Shown here one piece after another: positions 48,481 to 58,015 of a DNA stretch of 64,000 nt. Under the pieces are notes generated by a model. It did not search any database and had not been told where the DNA came from. It was given only the letters and a program-made list of their open reading frames with translations. This DNA comes from Tritrichomonas musculus (taxonomy: Eukaryota > Parabasalia > Tritrichomonadida > Tritrichomonadidae). The first letter of the stretch is position 1. Each line of letters begins with the position of its first letter. The stretch lies in contig JAPFFF010000025.1 of NCBI GenBank assembly GCA_039105265.1, positions 372,001 to 436,000 of the forward strand, given 5' to 3'. Made by a program: the position numbers and the translations under genes.

Positions 48481-49222
48481 TTATTCCTCATGATTCAAAT
48501 CTATTTCAAGTAGTTTTGAGAAATCATTTTCACCAATTCTTGACAATTCTTGAACGAACAAACGCCAAGCTTCATCTGTATCTTCAAGCACAATGTCATA
48601 ATCACCAATGAAAATCAAGATTGCCTGTGGAACTAGATTTTTAGCTTTCTGAAAATGTGAGTAATTGATATTCTAACAAAGTTTCATTATATTTTTCATT
48701 ATATTTTTTATTGTTTTCTTCCAATTTGTATTTGATGCTTTCTAAAATATTATCATTTGTTATTATCATGTCTTTTGAAAAACAACGGTATAATTTTTTG
48801 ATCATGTAAAAAGATATTGCTTTTGATATTGGAATTTAATCTAAAATAAAGATATCACTTGAGCTTAATCTCCATGATTGAATGAATATTTTATTTCTTA
48901 AATATTTAAATTCATCAATTGGACATAACAAAGCTAATCCATAGTGAAATTGTGATTTAAATTCTCCTTTTTCTGATAAAGCTTGAACTGCTTTTATTAA
49001 ATCTTCAGTGTTTGCATGAATAAGATACTTTGCAAATAATATATCAATTATTATATCCCCTCCATTTTTTTCTTTGTAATCATTCAAACTTTCAATCATT
49101 TTAATCATGAATTCTGCCGAGTATCTCCTAAGCAAGCGAGCTTCCAATAGAGAATGAGAAATTTTTTCTTTATAAGTGAAGTTTTCTGTATTACCATCGG
49201 GAAAAACGTTCGAATCAATCAT
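48481..49222 (-). pseudogene. interrupted gene with Sel1-like helices
   Basis: The first frame starts on ATG at 49222 and gives 128 residues to 48836, with A-V-Q-A-L-S-E-K-G-E-F-K-S-Q-F-H-Y-G-L-A-L-L, a Sel1-like helix pair. Further protein-like sequence follows: M-I-K-K-L-Y-R-C-F-S-K-D-M-I to about 48672, then from about 48657 K-A-K-N-L-V-P-Q, F-I-G-D-Y-D-I-V-L and A-W-R-L-F-V-Q-E-L to a stop at 48481. The last junction is ATTACTCACATTTTCAG on the coding strand, which resembles a 3' splice site, so a short intron cannot be excluded; the first break looks like a plain stop. Probably a degraded gene. Confidence 0.45.
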
Positions 49223-49373
49223 TGTAAATATTTAAGTGAAATGATAAATTTTTTTTCTTTATTTAAATTGAGAATCAATCCTGCCGCAAATTTTGAAATT
49301 CATCAAAAATCATCAAAAATCTTTATTCAAAAAGTATGGAAAAAATTTTGATTAAGTATAAAGTGGCGGGAAA

Positions 49374-49728
49374 AAGTTGCCAACGGCGGGAAATAGTTGC
49401 CAACGATGACCTTTTTAAGGATATTTTTAAATGAAAGTTATAATTAATTATATTAAAATTATATTAAATATTATTAATATGTAATAAAAAGTAATAATTA
49501 AAAAAATATGAAGATATATATATATCTTATATTCAATGCTCAATTGAAATGCTAAGAAAAAGTTAACATAAAAATTTTTAAAAAATTTAACAAAATTTGT
49601 TTAAAAAAATGAAACATAAACATTTTTTTATAATTTAAAATGCAACAAATAATGAAACAATGATTTCTTTTTTATATCGTATTGTTTAAATGCTGAAAAA
49701 ATGCTTTTAAGGCCACCGTTGGCAACTT
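49374..49728. mobile_element. small MITE candidate
   Basis: AAGTTGCCAACGGCGG at 49374-49389 is matched by its reverse complement with one change at 49713-49728, enclosing about 320 bp of very AT-rich sequence without an ORF. At the left end the unit GGCGGGAAA-n-AGTTGCCAAC is tandemly doubled (about 49365-49405). No clear target duplication is visible, so the family is unknown. Confidence 0.45.
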
Positions 49729-50294
49729 AAATAGAATTTTCACTTTCTTAACTAAATATTGTAAACTAATTATATACTTTATAATTAAGTTTTTTTACAA
49801 AAAGAAGTTGGCCACAACAAGAAAAAACACTCATATTTTCCATTTAATCAACATTTTTTCATTTCACTATAAAATTTGAATGAATACGTTATTTTGAGTT
49901 ATTTCAAAAAGTCGAATTTCCAAATAATCAACTTTTTTTTTTTTTTTTTTTAATATTGCAGCATTATTGCAAAATTAATAAAATTAGAGTTGTTTTAATT
50001 TGAAATGAAAAATTATTTGTTTAGAAATGAACTATACTTTATCCAATTCCTAAAGAGGTTTTAAATGTACTATATTCGTACCTTAATCAAGAATTATAAA
50101 AGTTTTGAGTATGGATCCTTATCATACCAAATTGGCCTGCTTGTATAATCCATCTGATCATCAGTATATATTCTCAAAACTTGATTATCAAAGTAAAAAA
50201 AAAAAAAAAAAAAAAGATTATTCGAAATTAAAATTTTTATGGAAATTTCCTGGTTTATTCTCAATCTTTTGCGCATGACCGAAAATATTGCTTT
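49729..50294. other. AT-rich intergenic region
   Basis: Contains T- and A-runs (49931-49951; 50196-50215). Short frames here are not convincing. Confidence 0.4.
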
Positions 50295-50654
50295 TTATTG
50301 TTCACGAATTACACCAAAATATTCCATTGATGAAAAAATAAAGCAATGATCGCCATGTGTATTTACATCTGTTTGCCTTATTCTTAAATACCGATAGAAT
50401 TCATTTGTCCTATTTTGGATTGTGTAAGTATTTGAAGCACAACGATTATCAAGACTGATTTCATTTGACCTTGTATCCAAAACTGCCCAATTATCTGATT
50501 GAAGATCATTTGATCCCTCAATAACCCATGATCTTGGATGATAATATCCTTGAGGTCCCCAGGCACCTGATCGAATAGAATAATGCGAAGGATTGACTTT
50601 GCAGCTTATGAATTCATATGTGATCCACGAGTTAGGAACACTATCTGAATGATA
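50295..50654 (-). pseudogene. F5/8 type C domain remnant of a BTB-family gene
   Basis: An open frame of about 119 codons from a TGA to TAA with no ATG at its start. It reads W-I-T-Y-E-F, Y-S-I-R-S, H-P-R-S-W-V-I-E-G-S-N-D, W-A-V-L-D-T-R-S-N, Y-R-Y-L-R-I-R-Q-T and M-E-Y-F-G, which is the discoidin-like C-terminus of trichomonad BTB proteins (compare 24128-25426, same fold but a different subfamily). The BTB half is missing. It is a 5'-truncated gene. Confidence 0.75.
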
Positions 50655-51128
50655 TCATTTCATTAAAATAAAGCTATCAAAAATTTATAAATGTAAACTT
50701 TTCAAAATGGCAATTTTTATTCAATAATGTAATAGAAAATGGAAAAATATCTGATATATATCAGATAATTAGCAAATTAATCATGATATAATTCACCAAA
50801 TATTAATAAAAAAAACTATATTGTCATACTGGAATTTTTTTTGAATGTTTGACATAGAAAATGGAAATAATATATCTAATGAATTATATCAAATCAAATC
50901 TAAAACTAGTATCCAAAAAATAATTAAATATATTTGTAAAATAGTTGGTCCAATTAACAATTATACTTTTTTAAAAATATAGTATTATCAAACCTCATGA
51001 TAAAAATATTATTATTGCAATCAATGAAATGAATTAATATAAACATTTTACAAATAGATATAACTTGTTAGAAATTAAATTTAGAAAGTATAAATAAATT
51101 TTTGTATAATCTTTAATTTTTTGCTCAT
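50655..51128. other. AT-rich intergenic region
   Basis: Nothing recognised upstream of the F5/8C remnant and downstream of the ArfGAP gene. Confidence 0.4.
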
Positions 51129-51956
51129 TTAAATTAGAATGAATATCAATGATGCAAGCAATGCCATTGTAGAAAAAGAAGCCCAAAATCCAAATCCAAA
51201 ATAAATTAAAGCAGCAGCAATAAAAAGCAAAGGCCAATTAATTGATTTTCCATTGATTCCAACTTCAATGATTTTGGCTGATAATAAAATAGTAATTGAT
51301 TTATATTTTCCAAAGCTGATGGCTCCAAAAATAAATTCTGCAAACAAGCCAAATGATAAGTAAAAAATATCATTATTCAACATTAATGAAATGATTTCAA
51401 AGACAATAATGTACGCTAATGAGATTGCTTTGATTAAGAGAATTAGACCACAACGTTTGAAAATAAGTAAAAGAATCAAAAAAATGACAAACAATGCCAA
51501 GATAAAAAGTTTAACTGCAGCACTAGTCAATACACGTAAATCTGTTACGATATCCGAATTTAAAAACTTGAAATTTGTTGGTGAAAATTTATTTTTATCA
51601 GACCATTTTTTCTTATCATATTTATTTTGGATGAATTCTAGCATTTCTTTGCTGTTATTGGGATTTGGACGGTTAAAATTTGAAGGTAAAGAATATTCAT
51701 AATATTTATTTGAGTTTTGGTTTCCTGCTTGCTTTAACAGGTCTAAATTATATCTGGTGAACGAATCATTATCTATTGATTTGATGCAATTTTGGCCATT
51801 ATTTAATGTTTGATGATATTTGCTGCAACCTTGGCATATAAAGATACCAAACTTTGTTGATACATATCTTGGGTTGCTGGCATGACAATCAGCGCAAATA
51901 TTATTTCCTGGAATTGATAAGAGCTCAGAAATGATAGCTGCTTGATTTTTTGTCAT
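51129..51956 (-). CDS. ArfGAP-like zinc finger protein with membrane-spanning C-terminus
   Basis: A 275-residue protein from ATG. Residues about 5-120 are an ArfGAP domain: zinc ligands C21-x2-C24-x16-C41-x2-C44, then F-G-I-F-I-C before the third Cys. The catalytic arginine that follows the zinc finger (H-R in ArfGAPs) is replaced: here the motif is C-S-K-Y-H48-Q49. Without it GAP catalysis should be strongly reduced. After a charged linker, residues about 143-275 form about five hydrophobic segments ending at the very C-terminus. Membrane-anchored ArfGAPs of this shape are unusual; most are recruited by lipid or coat motifs. It may act as an ARF-binding membrane scaffold. This window also carries an ARF lacking catalytic residues (16569-17123). 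Confidence 0.82.
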   Translation of the reverse strand: MTKNQAAIISELLSIPGNNICADCHASNPRYVSTKFGIFICQGCSKYHQTLNNGQNCIKSIDNDSFTRYNLDLLKQAGNQNSNKYYEYSLPSNFNRPNPNNSKEMLEFIQNKYDKKKWSDKNKFSPTNFKFLNSDIVTDLRVLTSAAVKLFILALFVIFLILLLIFKRCGLILLIKAISLAYIIVFEIISLMLNNDIFYLSFGLFAEFIFGAISFGKYKSITILLSAKIIEVGINGKSINWPLLFIAAALIYFGFGFWASFSTMALLASLIFILI

Positions 51957-52276
51957 ATAAAAATTTTGAATTAAGTTCAGAAAAGATTCTATTTAGTAAT
52001 TCAAAATGGAAAATATTTGAGTTCAAAGTGGAAATATTGAAACTTCTTAAATTCTTTATTTCGATTTTAAAAGTGGGTTTTCGAATAGGTTAGCCAATCC
52101 ATTCACTTTTTTAGTCAATGTTTAAAGGAACTAGATATTCTTTTCTTTTTTTATATTTAAAGCAATTTTTTAGGTAATAAAAATACATTCGTTAACCTCA
52201 TCTAATCATGTTTTTTTATTATTATTTGATTAGATCATTTACAGAAAAAGTTTATTGTGAAAAAAATAAAAATGTA

Positions 52277-52458
52277 TAGGGATGGGAAACGGGCACCGGG
52301 CGGGCAATGGGCCCGAAATAAACGTACTGCCCGGGCAAATTTACGGGCAAAATGGGCTGCCCGGGCAAAACGGTTATTTACGTTTTTTCGGGCAAGAGGA
52401 GCAGTGCCCATTTTCACTTTTTTGGGCAATTGCCCGGAGCTGCCCATTTTCATATCAA
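52277..52458. mobile_element. GC-rich MITE-like patch with hAT-style ends
   Basis: About 180 bp of very high GC in AT-rich DNA. The left end TAGGGATGGGAAACGGGC (52277) and the reverse complement of the right end (ATGAAAATGGGCAG, then CGGGCAAT-n-GCCC) share ATG-x-x-AA-Y-GGGCA and GGGCAAT, giving imperfect inverted repeats of about 40 bp. Two TGCCCGGGCA palindromes lie inside. TAGGGATGGG...ACGGGC resembles hAT termini. No target duplication was found. Frames crossing it are composition artefacts. Confidence 0.55.
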
Positions 52459-52519
52459 GGAATTTGGTTCGAATATTTTCTGAATTTTTTTTAAAAAAAA
52501 AAAATGAAAATTTTTAATT

Positions 52520-52850
52520 ATATCCTCGTCCTGCATGTTAAGATCAGCACCTATCGACTCGTTGACGATATTCTTTAATTTATAATTTATTAAAGGACCA
52601 ACTTTTTCATCAATTTTGCTTTCCACATGCAAGCATTTTGATAAAAGATGTAGCGATGAATTTACTTTTATAAAATCTTCGAGTTCTTTTTTGATATTTA
52701 ATTTGATATTCATTCAAAGTTGTTCTTAACAAAGCATTTTCTCTTTTTAAAGCAGATTTTGTTGCTTTTGTATCATTTTGTTATTTGGTTTTTTGAGCTA
52801 TCTCTAAATACTCTTGATTAAATCCTCTACCTTTTTGAGATAACTCAAAA
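52520..52850 (-). pseudogene. unidentified gene remnant, helical
   Basis: Protein-like text in two frames: E-L-E-D-F-I-K-V-N-S-S-L-H-L-L-S-K-C (52713 to 52520) and, upstream, S-A-L-K-R-E-N-A-L-L-R-T-T-L-N-E (about 52800 to 52700), with stops between. The composition is coiled-coil-like. I recognise no family. The 3' end is cut by the GC-rich element at 52277-52458. Confidence 0.35.
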
Positions 52851-52996
52851 AAATTTTATATGTTTATTTGGCAGAAGATACAATTTTTCAGACAATTTTA
52901 TTATTTTGTTTTAAAAAATGAAAAAATAATATCTTAAAACATTATGTACAATTTTAAATATTAATAAATAAATAATAATAATATAAATAATAGAAA

Positions 52997-53260
52997 ATGA
53001 AAAAATATGTTTTTATATCAAGTAATCGTTTACATCTAAGTTTCCACCGTTCTAGTTTAAGGTTATACATTCCGAAATATATAGATTTTTATTATAAAAT
53101 GAAAGGTGGAAAAATTTCTATTGAATTTCCATTTGGTTGGAAAAAATTTGTAAAATTTCTGTCTTCTGTACTTTTAAATACAAAGAGAGAATTCTTCTAC
53201 GTTTTTGAATTTTACAATTTTACTATCCATTTGATTGTCGAAAAAATAAACATAAAATAA
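52997..53260 (+). CDS. small ORF of unknown nature
   Basis: 87 codons from ATG, rich in Phe, Tyr, Lys and Ile, just upstream of the large LRR gene on the same strand. It has no signal peptide or domain I recognise. AT-rich DNA produces such frames by chance, but a real small protein is possible. Confidence 0.2.
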   Translation: MKKYVFISSNRLHLSFHRSSLRLYIPKYIDFYYKMKGGKISIEFPFGWKKFVKFLSSVLLNTKREFFYVFEFYNFTIHLIVEKINIK

Positions 53261-53334
53261 TTCCATTTTTTGTAAACTATTCAAATTTTTGTTTAAAAAA
53301 TTTTTTCCATTATTTTCTCAAGCACATTTGTCAA

Positions 53335-56300
53335 ATGAATAAACCTACTCATGGAATTAATTCTCCAGGAACTTTATGTTTTTCAAAATACAAAGATAGA
53401 ATTTTCCCTTTTGATGTAACTTCTTTATTAAGTTATATTAAATTGGAACCAAATGAAGATAATGAAAATTTAATTAATAATTTTTTATTGGAATTTAATG
53501 AAAAAACTATTTTAACAGACGATTCAATTAAAGATTTTGTTAATTTTAGTGAAACCAAAATTGTTGATCTCGAAATTGAAAAATTATTTCCACTTTACTA
53601 TATTGCAAATATCTTAAATAATACTAATTTAATAGAACTCATTGAAAGCTACTTTTTTGATCATACAGAAGATTTTATCAACCAATTATATCATATTAGC
53701 ACTACACAAAATAATATAAAAAACCAATATTTTGAAAATATTGTTTCAGAACATTTGTTAGATTATGTAAAATATGAAAAATTAACATTATTTAAGATTT
53801 CCACATTGCATAGAATACTAACCAAATATAAATTGAAAAATGGTTCGTTGGAAAATCAGAAAATTTATGATTTTCTTTTTGAAATTCTTCTCAAGCATGG
53901 AACCGATGCTTCTGTTTTATTTTTACTACTTGATCATCCTATGAAAAACAAATATATTATAAAGAAATTATTGATTGATGAATACTCAGAAATATTTGAT
54001 TTCCATTATATTGATGAATCATTTTGTAAATCAACCTGTAGTAACCAGAATGCACTTATTAAGCAATATTTGTTATTAAACAATCAACAAGATGAAGTTA
54101 TTGAAACCTTAAAATCTGAACAAGAAATTGAGTTAAAAAAATTGAGAGAAGAAATCAATGAAATCAATGAAGAAAAGTCGCATTTTGTTACAACTTTGCA
54201 GCAAGACAATGACTTGGACAATATAAGAAATGAACTGGCAAAATTGAAGGAAAATATGTCACTTTTTGTTACACAGGAACACCATGAAACTGTAGTTAAA
54301 AAGTTAAAAGATGAAATTAATGAATTGAAAGAAGAAAATATAAGAATTCAGCTTGTTCAATCCAATAAACTTGATAAGTTAAATAAAGTTGTTTATGAAT
54401 CATCAAAATGCACAGGATCAAATGACAATCTTGAAGTTTTTAACAGTCTTAGCGGAGAATCACAAAACTTTATTTTTTCAGGATTATTAAGTTTCAAATT
54501 CAGCACACAAATCAATCAAAAAATTGGGTCACTTCTTTTATTCTTATCAAATGAGAATCAAAAGTCAAAAAGGGAAAAAGATATTAAAGAAAATTATGTA
54601 TATATTTGCTCAAAACAAATGAATGAAAGTCTTTCAAAATTGACCTCAATTGATTCAATAGAAATTAAAGCTAACATTGTTTCAATTTTGTATGAAAACG
54701 GATCACTTGATTCAGAAGAGTTCATTAACAACATTAATAATTTTGATGATTTAATAAGTATTGAATTTCAATATCCTTTACTTAACAAAAAAGTTTATGA
54801 AATTATTAAAAACATGAAACAAACAAAATGTCATAAATTGAAAATAAACCTTTTAATATCAGGAATTGAAAAAACAACAAAAGTTTTTCAAAAGCAACAA
54901 GAAATTAATAAAATTACATTAGATTCATCAGTTAAGATCATTACAGGTGGTTTAGGTGAAGGCTCATTTGAATTTTGTTCTAATGTTACAGAATTAAGTA
55001 TTTCTAATTCAATTACATTAATTGGAGGTGGTGCTTTTAATTCACTTCATAATTTAAAGGAGCTTAATCTTCCAAGTTCAGTGGAAGTAATTGAAGGAGG
55101 AGCTTTTTCTGAATGCTTTTTATTAACTGAAATAACATTTCCACCTGAATTAAAAGAAATTTATTCCAATGCATTTAGAAGATGTCGTAATTTGAAAAAT
55201 ATCATTATTGATCCATATAATACTAAAATTGGACCAAATGCATTTCCTGAGTGCCCACTACTTAAACATTTTACACTACATCCTTCAATTAAAAACATTT
55301 CAAAGTTTGATTTTGATAACACTTCTCTTTATGATATAAGAGAATTGATCATTCCTGAAACTGTTACATCAATTTCAAGTGATGCATTTTCTAATTGTAG
55401 AAATCTTTATAAAATAACAATTTTACCATCAATGAAATCAGTTGGTTGTATTGGTGCTGATTATTTACAATGCATCGAAATTAATCCATATCAAACCAAC
55501 ATTGATTATTTTGTTGCACCAGCTTTAAATCATTTTGTATTTCATTCATCTGTTGATTGTATTGAACATATAAATTTATCCTTGTTTAGAAATGTTAAAA
55601 AAATTACAATTCCAGATACTGTTAAATCGATAGCTCCTGGTTCTTTTTATGGCTATTCTAGCCTTGAAGAAATAACTATTCCCAATTCAATTGTTTCAAT
55701 TGAATTTGATACATTTAAAGAATGTAAAAAACTGAAAAATGTTACAATTCCTTCTTCTGTTAAAAAAATTCATGGTGGAGTTTTTTGTCAGTGCTCTTCA
55801 CTTGAAGAAATCACAATTCCTAATTCTGTTGAATTTATTGGAGGAGGATGCTTTAGTTACTGCAAATCATTAAAGAAAATTACTTTTCCTGAATCATTGA
55901 AATCAATTGAAAATCATCTGTTTTTTCATTGCGATAATCTTCATGAAGTCAATATTCCAAATACAATGTCATTAATTTGCAGAAATGCTTTTGATTGTTG
56001 TCAAAACCTCCAAAACATAACAATTCCTGAATCACTTAATGTAATTGGATATAAAGCTTTTGTTGGTATGTCAATTAGAACAATAACCATACCTAAAAAG
56101 GTTGCTTCTATTAAAGACGAAGCATTTTGTGGATGTTTAAATCTTTTTGAAGTTAAATTTGATGCAAATTCGAATTTAATCGAAATTGGTAAAAATGCAT
56201 TTTATAAATGCATTTCACTTAAATTAATAAACATTCCAGATAATGTAAACTCTATTGGAGAAGGAGCATTTAAAGAATGTTCTCAATTAGAAGAAATATT

Positions 56301-57411
56301 ATTGCCTAAAAGGTTAAAAGCGATTGAGAACGATCTTTTTTACCACTGCACATCTCTAAAAATTATTGACATTAAAAATAATTATGACATCAAAACAATA
56401 GGTGCAGGAGCTTTTAATAATTGTGCTATTACCGAAATAACATTTCCATATAGTATTATATCAATTGGATGTGGAGCTTTTTATTGCTGTGAAAAGCTTC
56501 AAAATGTTAGTTTATCATATGATTTGGAAACAATAGAAGAATACGCGTTTTATGGATGTAAATCATTATCTTCTATCATCTTATATCAAGTATCTTATCT
56601 TGGACAAGGTGCTTTTGAAAATTGTGAATTAATAAGTGTAAGTATTTACTCTCAAAATATTACTAAAATAGAGCCTTATACATTCAAAAATTGTACATCA
56701 CTTCATGCGTTTTCATTTAATCAATTTATAAAATCTATTGGAAAAGATGCATTTTTAGGATGTCCATTAGATTCATTAGTCCTTAGCTCTCCATTGACTT
56801 CAATTGAAGAATGGTCATTTCATGGTTGTAATTTGATAGAAATAGAAATCCCATCATCAGTAACTTCAATTGAGAACAATGCATTTAATGATTGCAAGCA
56901 CATGAAAAATATTACAATTCCATCATCAGTGAAAACAATTGGTGATTACTCTTTCTACAATTGCCGTTCTTTGCGTCAGATAGAAATTCCTAAATCTGTA
57001 AAAAGAATTGGAAAATATGCTTTTTCACGTTGTGTTGGTCTTGTAAAAGTAACATTTGAAAATGATTCTTTATTAATAGAATTTGAAGAATATTTATTCA
57101 GTGAATGCAATTCATTAAAGCAAGTACAAATTCCTTCTTCAGTTACTTCAATTGGAAAATATGCTTTCAATAACTGTGGAAGGTTAGAGTATGTCGAATT
57201 TGATAACCCTTGCAATGTGACTGAATTTGGTAGTTTTTCATTCAGAGGATGCAATTCATTGACACAAATAAAAATACCTAACTCAATAAGAAAAGTTGGT
57301 GATTATGCATTTTCAAATTGCAATAATCTACAACCTTTTTCTTTTCCTAGTAATGTAACAGTTGGAATTAATGTTTTTTATAATCCAAAAAAAGCTTGTC
57401 AAATAATGTAG
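53335..57411 (+). CDS. BTB-like / coiled-coil / BspA-LRR protein
   Basis: A 1358-residue protein from ATG. Residues about 1-110 resemble the trichomonad BTB-like fold (F-P-F-D-V-T-S-L, then Y-Y-I-A-N-I-L-N), followed by a BACK-like helical part to about 230. Residues about 255-350 form a coiled coil (E-L-K-K-L-R-E-E-I-N-E-I). From about 520 to 1350 there are over 30 TpLRR/BspA units (I-x-I-P-x-S-V-x-x-I-x-x-x-A-F-x-x-C), some very close to each other, such as E-I-T-I-P-N-S repeats, implying recent internal expansion. It has no signal peptide or membrane helix, so it should be cytosolic, unlike the surface LRR protein at 8540. A scaffold role is inferred from architecture. Confidence 0.9.
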   Translation: MNKPTHGINSPGTLCFSKYKDRIFPFDVTSLLSYIKLEPNEDNENLINNFLLEFNEKTILTDDSIKDFVNFSETKIVDLEIEKLFPLYYIANILNNTNLIELIESYFFDHTEDFINQLYHISTTQNNIKNQYFENIVSEHLLDYVKYEKLTLFKISTLHRILTKYKLKNGSLENQKIYDFLFEILLKHGTDASVLFLLLDHPMKNKYIIKKLLIDEYSEIFDFHYIDESFCKSTCSNQNALIKQYLLLNNQQDEVIETLKSEQEIELKKLREEINEINEEKSHFVTTLQQDNDLDNIRNELAKLKENMSLFVTQEHHETVVKKLKDEINELKEENIRIQLVQSNKLDKLNKVVYESSKCTGSNDNLEVFNSLSGESQNFIFSGLLSFKFSTQINQKIGSLLLFLSNENQKSKREKDIKENYVYICSKQMNESLSKLTSIDSIEIKANIVSILYENGSLDSEEFINNINNFDDLISIEFQYPLLNKKVYEIIKNMKQTKCHKLKINLLISGIEKTTKVFQKQQEINKITLDSSVKIITGGLGEGSFEFCSNVTELSISNSITLIGGGAFNSLHNLKELNLPSSVEVIEGGAFSECFLLTEITFPPELKEIYSNAFRRCRNLKNIIIDPYNTKIGPNAFPECPLLKHFTLHPSIKNISKFDFDNTSLYDIRELIIPETVTSISSDAFSNCRNLYKITILPSMKSVGCIGADYLQCIEINPYQTNIDYFVAPALNHFVFHSSVDCIEHINLSLFRNVKKITIPDTVKSIAPGSFYGYSSLEEITIPNSIVSIEFDTFKECKKLKNVTIPSSVKKIHGGVFCQCSSLEEITIPNSVEFIGGGCFSYCKSLKKITFPESLKSIENHLFFHCDNLHEVNIPNTMSLICRNAFDCCQNLQNITIPESLNVIGYKAFVGMSIRTITIPKKVASIKDEAFCGCLNLFEVKFDANSNLIEIGKNAFYKCISLKLINIPDNVNSIGEGAFKECSQLEEILLPKRLKAIENDLFYHCTSLKIIDIKNNYDIKTIGAGAFNNCAITEITFPYSIISIGCGAFYCCEKLQNVSLSYDLETIEEYAFYGCKSLSSIILYQVSYLGQGAFENCELISVSIYSQNITKIEPYTFKNCTSLHAFSFNQFIKSIGKDAFLGCPLDSLVLSSPLTSIEEWSFHGCNLIEIEIPSSVTSIENNAFNDCKHMKNITIPSSVKTIGDYSFYNCRSLRQIEIPKSVKRIGKYAFSRCVGLVKVTFENDSLLIEFEEYLFSECNSLKQVQIPSSVTSIGKYAFNNCGRLEYVEFDNPCNVTEFGSFSFRGCNSLTQIKIPNSIRKVGDYAFSNCNNLQPFSFPSNVTVGINVFYNPKKACQIM

Positions 57412-57610
57412 ATTATTAGCATTTTAAGCCAAATATTTATTGATAATTAAACAGATAAAATTACTAATTCTTTTATTTATTATTTCAATTTTATATTTAA
57501 TCATTTTATATAAAATTTTAAATTTGATCTCAGTTTCATTTCGAGTATTTCAAATTAAAATTTTATTATTTTTTAAATACTACATATAGAATTTTTTTGA
57601 GAGTTAATTA

Positions 57611-57681
57611 TCTCTTGTGGTGTAGCGGTTATCATATGGGACTTTGAATCCCGGGATGGAGGTTCGACTCCTCCCAAGAGA
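57611..57681 (+). tRNA. tRNA-Gln (UUG)
   Basis: A 71-nt cloverleaf. The acceptor stem TCTCTTG (57611-57617) pairs with CAAGAGA (57675-57681). The D region has GTGTAGCGGTTATC. The anticodon stem TGGGA/TCCCG encloses loop CTTTGAA with anticodon TTG (57644-57646). The T arm GGAGG-TTCGACT-CCTCC (57658-57674) is perfect and contains the B-box GGTTCGACTCC. No intron. CCA is not encoded, as in eukaryotes. Confidence 0.96.
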
Positions 57682-57684
57682 AAA

Positions 57685-57691
57685 TTTTTTT
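57685..57691 (+). terminator. RNA polymerase III terminator of tRNA-Gln
   Basis: Seven T residues three bases after the acceptor stem, the normal Pol III stop. Confidence 0.85.
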
Positions 57692-58015
57692 GCAAAAAAT
57701 TGGAGATAGAGGAGTATTTTGTATTATAAATTTATAATGGCTTTTGATTTAACTGAAACAAACCTCCCAATTTATTCTTTTCTTATGATTGTAAATCAGT
57801 ATCTAGAGAATACGTTATTTTTTGTTTATAAAAGGTCAAAATTTCTTTGACCTTTTTAAGGTGAAATAAAAGTTCTCAGAGAAAAAAATAGTTATATTTA
57901 TTATTACATTTTGATTTCATGGAAGATGACTATGAGAATTCAATACTGTAAAAATATTAATTTGATAAATTTTCTAATTTTTAAATGGTTTATGATTTTC
58001 CGATCAGAGTTTATA

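Noticed and set aside
52257-52517. Open frames of 70-87 codons over the GC-rich patch on both strands.
   Set aside because: Composition artefacts rich in Arg, Gly and Ala, with no motif; the patch is better explained by its inverted ends.
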